Shown: positions 11,681 to 22,300 of the stretch, piece by piece
How the letters are laid out: each line of letters starts with the position of its first letter
How positions within the stretch are numbered: the first letter of the stretch is position 1
Source: Sphaerolaimus hirsutus
Lineage: Eukaryota > Nematoda > Chromadorea > Monhysterida > Sphaerolaimidae
Reading direction: 5' to 3'
Assembly (NCBI GenBank): GCA_964036195.1
Contig: OZ038457.1
Span: 14,411,147-14,475,146, forward strand
Length of the DNA stretch: 64,000 bases
The notes under the pieces: generated by a model
Database searches by the model: none
The model's input: the letters and a program-made list of their open reading frames with translations, nothing else
Told to the model about the DNA's origin: nothing
Made by a program: the position numbers and the translations under genes

Positions 11681-14600
11681 CGCGCAATACAGAACTCGAC
11701 TCGATCGTCGGCAAGATGGAGAGCGTGCTGGACGCGGACGGGTGGTCGCTGGGCTCGGCGCCGGTGGGCGGCACGCGGTCGGACGCGCACCGCGGCTCCA
11801 TGGTCGAGCTGCTGTGCAACGTGGACGCGCTGCTGAAGCAGGTCGACGCGGACGTGGACGCGCTCGACGGCAGGATGGCCGCCGGTCGCGCCGTCAAACC
11901 GGTGAGCGGCGCGGCCGCGACCGTGGACGCAAATGTCACCGCCGAGCAACTGGGCGCCGTGCTGCAGCGGCAGATGGACACGCTGCGATGGATTAGGGCT
12001 GAATCAGGTCGTGCAGTTAATCAGAGTTGTTTAAAGTACTGAACTTTTTCAAAGAATACGTAAACGTTTAGTATTTATTTACTCACCACACCTGAGTACA
12101 GAAAACCTAAAGTATGATTTTTTACTTTTACTCGTGAGTTAACGTGAGTAAAATAGGTACTTTTTCCCTGTAAAACGTAAAAACCGTATTTTTGAGAAAT
12201 TTTGACCCCATTTTCACTGTGTTATGAGTCTATCAACTTCTTTTAGTGCCTTTTTATTCGGGAATTCTGTAAACTGTATTATTTACGTTTAAAATCGTTT
12301 TTATCACATTCACTTGGGAAATCAAATAAACTCTCACAATTGTTCACTAAATAATTGCTCATTTCACAACACCTTCTATCTAAACAAATTTGAACGAAAA
12401 CATTCATCTGCTCTCTATGTTGACTTGTCGTAGGGCGGAGTTCTGCAATACGGTTGTGTTGGGTCGACGGCACTTGGATCGGCGTGAGAATCTAAAATTA
12501 TAAGCGAGAATTTAAATATGGAAAAAATGAATGACCTACACAAAATTGTCTGAAAATTAATAAAATTAATAACTTAAATACCTACCATCCTTCAATAAAG
12601 TCATCTCTGACTTCGAGACCAGAACAATTTCAGGATTCTGATATTTTGACATAATCACCATTTCGTGGGACTGGTTTGCATCGGAACTTTTGCCTATTTA
12701 GAGAAGGGAGAAAACATTTAAAAGATGGAGAAATATTATCTATAGATGGCAGCATAAAATATTGAATAGAAATATAATTTGTGTATGTTCGAAAATGATT
12801 TATATTTATAATTTGAGTTTTTATATTCCATTTCTATTTGATGAGTTTTAATTAAATTGAGTTTTTATATTCCATTTTGGGAATTTTAATAAACCCAACA
12901 AATACTAACTGTCCACATTCATGTTTCCATCTGACGGAACGACATTCTCCGTTTGCTCCACAGTGGGCAGTGGTGCCATAGCATCTGCAAACTCTTTCTG
13001 ATCAATGCCCTGGTATTGAATGGTTTTTTCTCTGATTCCCATTTCTGCCAGTTGTTGTGCCGTATATGATGTTTCACTAGCATTTGATATGCCACTCATT
13101 TGAGCCGAAGCGTGTTGAACATTCGCCATTTTCTGAGCCAATTCTTTCTGCACCATAGCTTGCACCATTGCCGAAATATCAGGTGACATTGCACTCGAAG
13201 AACAATTTGTCGTTATTTCGGATATTTCACTTTGATGCACGGAAATTCTGAATGTGGATTTAAACAGATATATGATTATTATATAAAAACTCAGTTTAAT
13301 TTCCATTAGATTTAAATTTAAATCTTCAATATTTTTAAATAATTTAGTAAAAAGTATTTTTTATTGTTTGGATTATAATTATTTTTGGATTAATTTTTTG
13401 GTTGGAATGGAACTAAAAATTACTTTTTTGGTTCAAATGGAACAGCAATCCTGTCCACACTCTTTTTGTCCTCACCGGCACCAAATTCACCAAAACCGGG
13501 GGTACCAAAATCACCAAAACCGGGTAGTCCTTTGGCATGTTGAAAGGCATTTTCCCACTAAAAAAAAAAATGAAATATCATTTTAAAACATGTGAATTAG
13601 TACGTCAGATATTTGAAGTGATTGAAAAAGGTACCTCCTCACTATACGGATCACATTCCGTGAAGTGCACCGGATTTGATTTTTCATGTTTATATGGATG
13701 ATGACGCTGACCGCGACCATTTCCACGAAAATTAGAACGCATGCGTCCGCGGAATCGGCCGCCATGTTTGAATTGGCCTCTGCCACGATTGAAAAATCCA
13801 CCTCAAAAGTGTGTATAACTTATTTTACATAAAAGTGTACATGTAATTTTTAAAACAAAAAATTCTATTTTTCGAGTGAAATTTTAATTTTCAGGTAAAA
13901 TTACATTTAATATATTTATATATTTTGTTATTTCGGAAAGACCAAAAATGACAAAAATCAATATCCATTTTGATACATGTCATGTGCATTGTATTTTCAT
14001 ATGTCATAAAGACCGAATGGACAAAAATGACATAAACATTCAGGAAAATCGAATGGACAAAAACGACAAAAACCTTGATTCATGTCATGCGCGTTGTTTT
14101 TGATTTGATGGAACAATTGAACAGGGTGTTCCTGTTCGTGGGTTGCCAACAAATTTGCCAGCCCTTGTGGTTCCATGGAACTAGCCCGCTCCAATTTGTT
14201 TACTTTTTGGCCCTTATTTTTGGGAATTTTGAAATTATTGTAATTATTATTCAAAATAGTGATTTGCGCTTTTAGCCCCGGTTCTTGTCCAGTTTCCACC
14301 AAAGAATTTAGACGCTGGGTTACGCCCACCAGATCCGCATTGGATTGCTATGTGAAAGAATATTCATAAATTTGATTTTAAATTAATAATTTGAAAAACT
14401 TTGAAAATGCAAGATAGAGAAAATAATTTACTTGCCGTTGAACAAGTTGAATCATTTAACAACTCAAATGGCACCGGATTCTCCTGTCCGGATTCATGCA
14501 CAGCCGTCCTTTGGCTGTTGGCAACTAAAGTAGTGCCATTATTTGGCTCATTTTGAACCGTTTGAGCTGTCGACGACCTCCAATTTTGTCGCTCAGCTGC

Positions 14601-15480
14601 TTGCCGCTGCGTATCAGCATTGGCGAAAAATTCGAAATCTCTTTGCCCCAAAGCTATGTTTGGTTGGGCGGATCTCGTTAGAACTCTTGGTGGGGTATTT
14701 GACATGATATTGGCACTAAAGAAGTACAATATCCAATGGACGTGTGCTTTCACCTTATAGGTATGGACCAGCCACGCCCAGGATCAGCAGACTCCTGGCA
14801 TAAATGGCAGTAGCCAAATTATGCAGTTTAACAGTAAAGTCCCTCCCCACCAAAGCAATGAAAGAAGAATAGCTCGTCCACCAATGTGTTATGAGTCTAT
14901 CAACTTCTTTTAGTGCCTTTTTATTCGGGAATTCTGTAAACTGTATTATTTACGTTTAAAATCGTTTTTATCACATTCACTTGGGAAATCAAATAAACTC
15001 TCACAATTGTTCACTAAATAATTGCTCATTTCACAACACACTGGAAATTTTTTTAATACCTTTTGCCCATTTTTAACCTCCGAAATTACCTAGTTCATCT
15101 GCCTTTTGTCAATATTCTTGAATATATATGTGCTCATATACCAAATTTTGACTTTTTTCCACTATTTGTAGCTTTTTTCGTCCTTTTTCCCTTTTATGCT
15201 GTGAAAAATTTGTTATAAAAGTCTATCCGAAATACGTTTTCTGTACTTGAGTATTTTAAAACGGGCTAGTAAGGGTACTTTCTTTTAGAGGAAACGTAAA
15301 CGTAATTACGCAGTACTCGAGTATACGTATTTATACGTAAACGACAATACGTTTTAACAACAATGATGTAAACATCCGTCCTGAAGTGTTCACGAACTCT
15401 GCCCACTCGCCTTTACAGATGAAATGGGACGAGAGCTGGGTGGTCTGCGCTCCGCGGCGGCCCCATTTGCGCAGCGTTGA
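11681..15480 (+). CDS. Nup62: Nucleoporin Nup62-like, C-terminal two exons (partial gene)
   Basis: The first exon is 11681 (or 11693) to 12007. It follows an AG acceptor and reads in frame ELDSIVGKMESVLDADGW at the start and LQRQMDTLRWIRAES near the end. It has strong GC3 bias. The pattern matches the C-terminal coiled coil (Nsp1_C domain) of Nup62: an ELD...I motif, a helix with NVDALLKQVDADVDAL, then an MDxLxWI signature near the C terminus. Donor CAG|GTCGTG leaves phase 1. A matching exon follows acceptor CTTTACAG at 15419-15480 and ends TGA after about 20 residues. Nup62 belongs to the central Nup62-Nup58-Nup54 channel complex of the nuclear pore. The FG-repeat N terminus and earlier coiled-coil exons are not visible upstream. 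An antisense LTR element sits in the intron. The second exon is less certain because its sequence is poorly conserved. Confidence 0.72.
12017..12214. repeat. Left half of a hAT-like 'ACGTAAACG' foldback, split by the LTR element
   Basis: It begins agttgtttaaagtactgaac and carries repeated acgtaaacg/gtgagtaaaat words. The right half resumes at 15044 and ends cgttttaacaac near 15362. Removing the LTR element and one CACTG copy restores a continuous core. Confidence 0.7.
12215..12219. repeat. Target-site duplication CACTG, left copy
   Basis: Five bases, cactg, directly before the LTR; the same five follow the other LTR at 15039-15043. This is the usual duplication length for LTR retrotransposons. 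Confidence 0.8.
12220..12371 (-). repeat. 3' LTR (minus-strand orientation)
   Basis: A 152-bp terminal repeat, identical to 14887-15038. On the minus strand it begins TGTTGTGAAATG and ends CTCATAACA, with AATAAA at 12253-12258. Confidence 0.88.
12415..14455 (-). CDS. Seven-exon gene inside the LTR element: RG-box and FG-containing protein (ORF2)
   Basis: Exons on the minus strand: 14432-14455 (ATG onward), 14074-14347, 13635-13801, 13424-13557, 12910-13247, 12586-12693 and 12415-12491 (TAG stop). Each boundary is GT-AG and all six junctions keep one frame, giving 373 residues. Residues from about 100 form an RG-rich block (RGRGQFKHGGRFRGRMR), as in RNA-binding RGG boxes. The next exon holds GFGDFGTPGFGEFGAG, with FG dipeptides. 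A Met/Gln-rich helix (DISAMVQAMVQKELAQKMA) and an acidic Ser/Pro-rich tail follow. No family is recognised. A Gag-like or RNA-packaging role is possible from the RG block and position, but this is inference. Its low-GC exons are unlike those of the host genes. Confidence 0.65.
14356..14705 (-). CDS. ORF1 of the LTR element, overlapping the start of ORF2
   Basis: The minus-strand frame from ATG at 14705 (MSNTPPRVLTRSAQPN...) runs about 91 codons to the donor at 14431; unspliced it continues to a stop in the intron. Polar, Gln/Asn-rich, no recognised domain. ORF2 starts inside it in the +1 frame, and its ATG directly follows an in-frame TAA (TAAATG). The two could be joined by frameshifting, translated by reinitiation, or separated by a single-base error. 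A tiny 38-nt leader intron (14716-14753) has plausible AAG|GTGAAA and CTTTAG signals. Confidence 0.45.
14872..14883 (-). other. Candidate primer-binding site
   Basis: Minus-strand TGGTGGACGAGC, three bases inside the 5' LTR, complementary to a putative tRNA 3' end GCTCGTCCACCA. The tRNA was not identified. Confidence 0.5.
14887..15038 (-). repeat. 5' LTR (minus-strand orientation)
   Basis: A 152-bp repeat identical to 12220-12371, followed by the right CACTG target duplication at 15039-15043. Confidence 0.88.
15044..15362. repeat. Right half of the hAT-like 'ACGTAAACG' foldback
   Basis: Continues the element interrupted at 12214. Contains ttttctgtacttgagtat and gaggaaacgtaaacgta words and ends acgttttaacaaca, the complement of the left end. 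Confidence 0.65.
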
Positions 15481-16318
15481 TATGGATGTGGTTTTTGCGC
15501 GAAGTGTAATTGGACAAACAATCGTTGTCAGTGCAGTTTATCGAGCAGTTTTTTACTGAAATTGAATTAATCTAGCCGCAGACAACACGTATTAAAATTG
15601 TGAGTATGGCTAATTACACTTCTTCCATTCACACAACACATTGATTTGGCATGAGCTGCCTGTAGTTATTTGCTTCGTTTACGCATTTCACCTGGCCTAC
15701 TGCAGGTAGCGTGGTATCATGCAATATTTCATCCATTTATGCGTGCCCGTGTTTGCGCACGCGTGACCGCCCATGATAGGTCACGTGTTTCGGGAAAAAA
15801 GTGACCACGCTGCCTACGGGAGCCTTGAACATGCGGCCACTTTTTTGTTTTGCCGTTGGGTTATAGCTACCCACAACATTTTTGTGCTTGTCCATGAATC
15901 CTCTAGAATCTAAAACATTTTTGGATTTATTTCTACGTTAGTGGTTACTTCTTTTGAAAAATTGTATTTTGTTACGTTTTGCGACAGTAAATTAATATCC
16001 TCACATATCTGGTCGTTTTTGAGATTTATGGAAGTGTCTTAGACACGTGCAAGCAGCGTACGCTGTGCGTGTACATTTCGTGTTCGATTGAACCTCACGA
16101 AAACCTCGTCCAATCCTCTGACGTTTTGCCAGGTCCCAAATTTGGGCTGCCGCAAATTTCGTTTCAACACCGATTTGTCGTCGTCTTTCGCCGGGCTAAA
16201 AAAATTAAACATTTTTCCTGTCCATCAAGGCGGCGGGATGTTCCTTTGACCAGTCGCCTTATCGACGGTCGGCTCTCGACGTCCGTCGATATACCCCCGA
16301 CCCATCTAGCTACCCAAA
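15481..16318 (+). promoter_or_regulatory. Nup62-OTUD5 intergenic interval and probable OTUD5 5' UTR
   Basis: About 0.84 kb between the Nup62 stop and the OTUD5 start on the same strand. It must hold the Nup62 3' end (an attaaa occurs near 15590) and the OTUD5 promoter and leader. No TATA box or repeat is obvious. Confidence 0.4.
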
Positions 16319-19300
16319 ATGACCATATTGCCCAAAAAGTCCAAGCCGAACAAGGAGAGGGGGCAACCTGCCGCCGCCGCGGCGCAGCCGTCGCAGCAGC
16401 AACAGCAGCCGGGCGCGCAGACTGCCGCCGCCGCGCCGAGTTCGCTTGTTTTTCGAAGTTCAGTGTGAGGTGTTGTCTATCGACGTTCTTTGTCGCAGCG
16501 CCGCCGCTGCGCCTGGCGGTGGACTTGCCGTCGTCGTCGGGCCTGTCGGGCACCGCCGCGCCCGCCGCCGCGGCTGGTCATGGCGCGGTTCGGTTTTCGT
16601 GGGGGGGGGGGGGGGTTACTGGTTGGGTGGTTTTCTAAATTTGAGACGTTTTGCAGGCTGTGCGGTCGGCCGCCGGCCGAAAACAATTGCGGTGTGCTGC
16701 GAAGAAGTACAAGGTGTGTCGTGTGTTTTTGCTATTTTATGCGCGTGTATGTAAATATGTTTACTGTCCCAATCCCATAGATATGGTAAAGGTGAATATT
16801 CCAAAAGCGGATAAGGGTATGCACTTAAGTACATATATTTAGCTTATCCGTCAACAAAAATGGAATCCTTACTTTTTTTGTGATCATTGAACGGCTCTAA
16901 TCCGGTAAGAAATGTAGAGCTTCAAATTCAGCTTACTGAAGTGGTCATCCAAAGTGTGTTTTTATAGCGTGCCCTTATCTCAGGGGGGGGGGATTATTCA
17001 GGAAAAACTACGTAAGAGCCACCTCCACGTACCCCAACATACTAGAATTGCAGCAAAATTGGTCAGCGCTTTTAGATAGAACACAACCCCCCGCCCCAAA
17101 CACTGACCTGTCCCCCTAAAATGTTATCTCTCAATACCCAAACATTATGTACGGCAGTGTATTTTCTTGGTTCTAGTATCATATTCACGGCAGAAAGAAG
17201 TCCCTTTAAAATTTCAAATAAAATGTGAAAAATAAGGTGCGCAATTGAAAAGGTGTCAAAAGTTTCGGTTCCGGTTCTCGGTTCAAATGCTTTGAACCGG
17301 GGTTCGGTTCGGGTTCCCAACCCTAGTAGCCAGTAGCCACCCCCACCCACCGTAACCCTCCTCCCGTTCCTTGCCCAGGTCGACGACGGCGGCAGTTGTT
17401 CCACCAACAGCAAATTAGCCGCCTCGTCGCCCAAGCAACATGCGGCCGAGACGAGCGGCAGCGCCGAGACCGAGCTGGCCGAGCTGGAGGCCCGTTTCGC
17501 GCAGCACCTGCTCAAGGCCAAGGGGCTGCGCGTCAAGCAGATGCAGGGCGACGGCGCGTGCCTGTTCAGGGCGGTCGCCGACCAGGTGTACGGCGACGAG
17601 GACATGCACGCCAACGTGCGCACCTTGTGCATGGATTACATGGTGGGTAGGGTGGCAGTGCGGTACGGTAAACTCTTTTTTGCGGTAAACGGTACGCTTC
17701 GGTGAATATTCAATTTTGCGGAAAACTGTACGCTACGGTAAATCTAAAAAGTGCGGTACGCGGTACGGTACGGTAAATTCTACCACATAGGGGTGGGGCC
17801 ACACTGCCAGGGGGTGTCCAGGGGTTTTGACCCTCGCGGCGGCTTGGGGAGTGAATCGCTCTGCGTGAGGGATAGGTCCCTGGCAGGGTTGGTTTTATAA
17901 AAATCATTTGTATACAAATTGTATAAAAATTGTATAAAAATGTATTTTATTTTAATTTTATTCTTGTTTCATTTTATTTTATTTTATTTTATTCCAAAAT
18001 AATAATAAAATGGACCATTTTACAAAAATTTTACAGAAATTTTACAAAAAATCAGAATCTTGCATGCAAGGTCAGAAAAATGTGATAATTAGACCTAAAC
18101 ATGAAAAACGTGTGACAAATTTTTCCACTACTTTGCAAAAGTTGCATGCAGTAAGTATTGTTAGCTAGTTGCATGCAAGTGTTAAGTTACAATTATCGAT
18201 AAGAATGGTTTGCATTTTCAGTAGAAGGAGTACTGGAGTGTGCTGGGCACATTTGTAAAACATCATGCAAAGTGTCAATTGTCATGACAAATGTAGTAAA
18301 GAGTCAATTGGCATCTCAAATGTCAAGCAAAGTATAATTGTCATGACAAATGTCGTGCAGAGTGTAAATTGTGTATAGTCGACAGACATATCATTCTACA
18401 AAATTGGAAAGTTATATTTTGTTCTTGTAGAGCGAACGAGAAAGGAATTTAGTAAAAAAGAAAATATAAAGATAGTAGGAAGGAAAATAAAAATGTGCTG
18501 TTCTTTACGCACTCGTTTACTCCAATTTTTGTGCCGATAGGTGCCGCAAATTTTTGATTATACGTTTACCTACGTTTAATCTAATTCATATTTAGAAAAG
18601 TTACACGCTATCGATTCATTTTGACGAAAACTTGTTACGTTCAAAAAATTTAATTCAGAAAACGTTCCCGCTTTGTATTTATTCAGATCCAGACGACGCT
18701 TGGATGGCATCATGCCAAAAAACTCAACTACACTTTGACGGGGGTTTGAATTGTGCGGGCACAATTGAATAGTTTCATTCCGTATATGCGTAAGCACGAG
18801 TCACCAAAACAGAGTTCTACGGGTTGGATACAGCGTGCATGATATGACATCATGCGACTCATTGTATAGTATCATGTCTGCCGACTATATCTGAATCTGA
18901 TGTTTTGGTATCCAAACCTTATATTTTGGTATCCAAATCTTATGTTTTTGTATCCAAATGTTCACATAAGATTTGGTTACAAAAACAACAAGATTTGGAT
19001 ACAAAAGATAAGATTTGGATACAATTTGCTTTACAGTTTCCACTTTAATTTATACTTGTCATGACAATTGACACTTTACTTCACATTTCATGAAAATTGA
19101 CATCTTCCATTCCATTTCATATGACATTTTGACACTTTACATGGCTTGGGACTGCCCCAGCTCCGCGAGTGAACAGGTTGAACTATAAACAACAGGAAAA
19201 AATTTACAAAAAATATAAATTTTTATACAATTTTTACAAAAATATGAATTTGTATACAATTTTACAAAAATTTTACAAAAATTCGAATTTTTATACAATT

Positions 19301-22300
19301 TTTATTTTTATTTTGAAAGTTTCCATTTTATTTTATTTTATTTTATTCCTCAATTTTCCATTTTTATTTTTTTATTTATTTATTCTTTTCTGAGATTTTG
19401 CCAACCCTGGCATGGTTTAAACTATTTTTGGGGGTGCTCGCGTGGCCCCAATATACCGTATTTCCCACGATTTACCCCCCTTGAATAACCCCCCCTCGAA
19501 ATACCCCCAGGTGTTTTTGAGCTGGGGAAAAAATAACCCCCCTCGAAATACCCCCCGTCTGGAAAAAGGTACATCATGTATATAAGGTACATGATGTATT
19601 AAGTGGTGCCAGTTTCCATCGCACATACACATAAATATAACTCAATTTAGGTACAGATGTACGTCTGTATGCGCCGATATGTCCCATTACTTACCTTTAT
19701 TACCGGTTTTGTGTAGGAAAAGCGTATTCTTTACTATGAATTTCACGGAAATTTCTGACGAAATAATAAACCCCCCTCGAATAAGCCCCCCTCGAAATCC
19801 CCCCTCAAAATTTCCACTCTGAAAAAATAAACCCCCTGGGGGTATTTCGAGGAAATACGGTATAGGCTTTTTCATGGTGGAGAGGTCCAAAGCCGAGAAA
19901 AATCGCTCTCAAATATAGCTTGAAGATAGTCGTATACAGCTTTAATAAATCGAAAATAAGCAATTAGGTGTTGATTTTGAAGTTGCAATTCAGGACAAGG
20001 TGCACCAATTAGTGATCGTAAAGGCGAATTTGGGAAAAGCACAAAAATTACCAGTTATCGGCAGGGTTCAAAAGGGATTGACGTTTCGTGATCGTGATCG
20101 GGATTGGTTTTTGAGTTTATCGGGATTGGGATCGTGGCATCGGTATTCGTTTTTTTAGTTTTCGGGATCGGGATTTTGGACAAAGTATATAAGGTTTTTT
20201 CATTTAAGGACCTTTAATATAAGGTTTTTCAATAGTTGAGATAAAAATGCCTAAAAACACACCTTGATGTCAGAAAAGTGGCATAAACTGGAGATTTCCA
20301 CATTTCTTAATGCAAAAACGTCGTCTAACAAAGTTGGCAAACTTTTTCGTGATCGGGATCACGATTTTAAAAATTTCGGAATCAGGACTGCAAAATCCCG
20401 AAAATTCTCGGGATTCGGGATCCTGACCCATCTGAACCCCATCCCAACTCAGTCCCAACTCCGCAGGAGAAGAACCGGGACCACTTCAGTCAGTTCGTCA
20501 CCGAGGACTTCGGCGACTACGTAACCCGCAAGCGAGCGGCCGACGCGCACGGCAACCACGTGGAGATGCAGGCCATGGCCGAGATCTTCAACCGGCCCAT
20601 ACTCGTGTTCGAGTACAGCGTCGACCCCATGAACACCTTCCAGCCCGACGCGGGCGCCGATAACCCGCCCATAAGGGTGTCTTATCACGGCGGCTCGCAT
20701 TATAACTCGGTCGGTTTGGCGTTTAAGGTAGATGGTTTAGTTGTGCTTGTGTGCAAGGTAGTAGTTTGTGATGAATAGTGGATTATAGCGATGATGGGTA
20801 CGAATAGGGTTGGAAAGATCGATTTTTTAAGCTGCACAATTTTAAAAATTGTTGTTTTTTTAACTTCCAAGTGAAGTTAGGCATGGAATAGTGCTAAAAT
20901 AAGGCTAATACTAAGGTGAGTTGATTGATAGGTAGCTGGAGCATTTGGGGGTGCCCCATACCGCACCCTACTGGACCCCTGTTGAGGGGTTACTCCCCTG
21001 CACATCGTCCAGCAACCTACAATCTATAGCGATTTTAAAGACATTTTACCCCATTTTTCGTTCAAAATAACTTTTTTCATCCCTCCCCCCTCGCCCTCGC
21101 AGGTGGTCGACCCGTACGGCGCCACGATCGGCGTGGGCTTGGGGCTGCCGCAGCTGTACCCGGGCGGCGCCGAGGCGACGCTGATGCGCGAGGCGGCCGA
21201 AGTGAGCGAACGGGATCAGATTGAACAGACCATGTTGAAGGACAAACTGGCTGCGACGGATTGGGAAGCTACTGATGAGCATATACAGCAGCAGGTGGGC
21301 TGAAGTTTCTGTTTTGATCGGGGTTTTTTTTAATTTGATTGATTTGAGCGGTTGGATGTTTGTGATTTTCCGCCGCAGATCAAGCGCGATAGTTATCTAC
21401 AGTGGTTGCGCGAACAGGAAACTGCCTATAAGCCACCTGTGAGTTTTTTGGCGTTGCGTAATCGGGTAATGACCAAATCCCGACACCTCACTTTGCGGCT
21501 CACACACACTAAATTTGAAAATTCCAAGAAAATTTTGGTTATTATGTGATTCCAACTTTCGTATATGATAGAGCATAGTTAATTTTATATTGTGACACTT
21601 AACTTTCATTGTTTCTGTTATGTGTTGCTTTAAATTTTTTTGTGTTAGGCTGTTGACAAGACTTTGCGATGTCAACTAGTGTATAGTGTAGTCCGGCCCC
21701 ATAGTGTCAGTCTAGGTATAGTCGGCAGACATGATATTACACAGGTTTGGTCCACTTATGTTTCGGTTCGCTGAGCGTCAATGAAATTCAACATCTTACT
21801 GAACAGCGAAGTGCGATACATCTTAAATACGGTAGAAAAACGGTGCACAGTGGGTCGTAAATATGTCAATATGTAGAGTCGACGGACATCTCATTCTACA
21901 AAATTGGAAAGTTATATTTTGTTCTTGTAGAGCGAACGAGAAAGGAATTTAGTAAAAAAGAAAATATAAATATAGTAAGAAGGAAAATAAAAATGTGCTG
22001 TTCTTTACGCACTCGTTTACTCCAATTTTTGTGCCGATAGGTGCTGCAAATTTTTGATTATACGTTTACCTACGTTTAATCTAATTCATATTTAGAAAAG
22101 TTACACGCTATCGATTCATTTTGACGAAAACTTGTTACGTTCAAAATTTTGAATTCAGAAAACGTTCCCGCTTTGTATTTATTCAGATCCAGACGACGTT
22201 TGGATGGCATCATGCCAAAAAAAACTCAACTACACTTTGACGGGGGTTTGAATTGTGCGGGCACAATTGAATAGTTTCATTCCGTATATGCGTAAGCACG

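Larger units (their letters stand above)
12220..15038 (-). mobile_element. Small LTR retrotransposon-like element carrying a spliced gene and no visible pol
   Basis: Two identical 152-bp direct repeats (12220-12371 and 14887-15038) start TG and end CA and are flanked by CACTG. Read on the minus strand, the 5' LTR (14887-15038) is followed after three bases by TGGTGGACGAGC (14872-14883), a TGG-starting candidate primer-binding site. A purine-rich AGATAGAAGG lies directly before the 3' LTR. AATAAA occurs in each LTR (plus-strand tttatt at 12253-12258 in the first). No protease, reverse transcriptase or integrase motif is visible, so it is probably non-autonomous. Identical LTRs suggest recent insertion. 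It lies antisense in the last Nup62 intron, inside an older foldback. Confidence 0.85.
17885..19408. repeat. Nested foldback shell GGCAGGGTTGG...CCAACCCTGGC
   Basis: The left arm (from 17885, rich in tgtataaaaatt and tttattttatt) is mirrored by the right arm (19170-19408, acaaaaattttac, ttttattttatttt). It encloses the 18230-19155 foldback, which in turn encloses the MITE at 18374-18890. All lie in OTUD5 intron 4. A related arm is at 57120-57300. Confidence 0.65.

Noticed and set aside
12279..12473. A 64-codon minus-strand frame near the 3' LTR
   Set aside because: It crosses the LTR and the last exon of the element in another register; the spliced model explains the region better.
12220..15038. 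Plus-strand orientation for the LTR element
   Set aside because: After the left LTR there is no TGG-type primer site, the purine tract before the right LTR is not adjacent, and AATAAA is on the minus strand.
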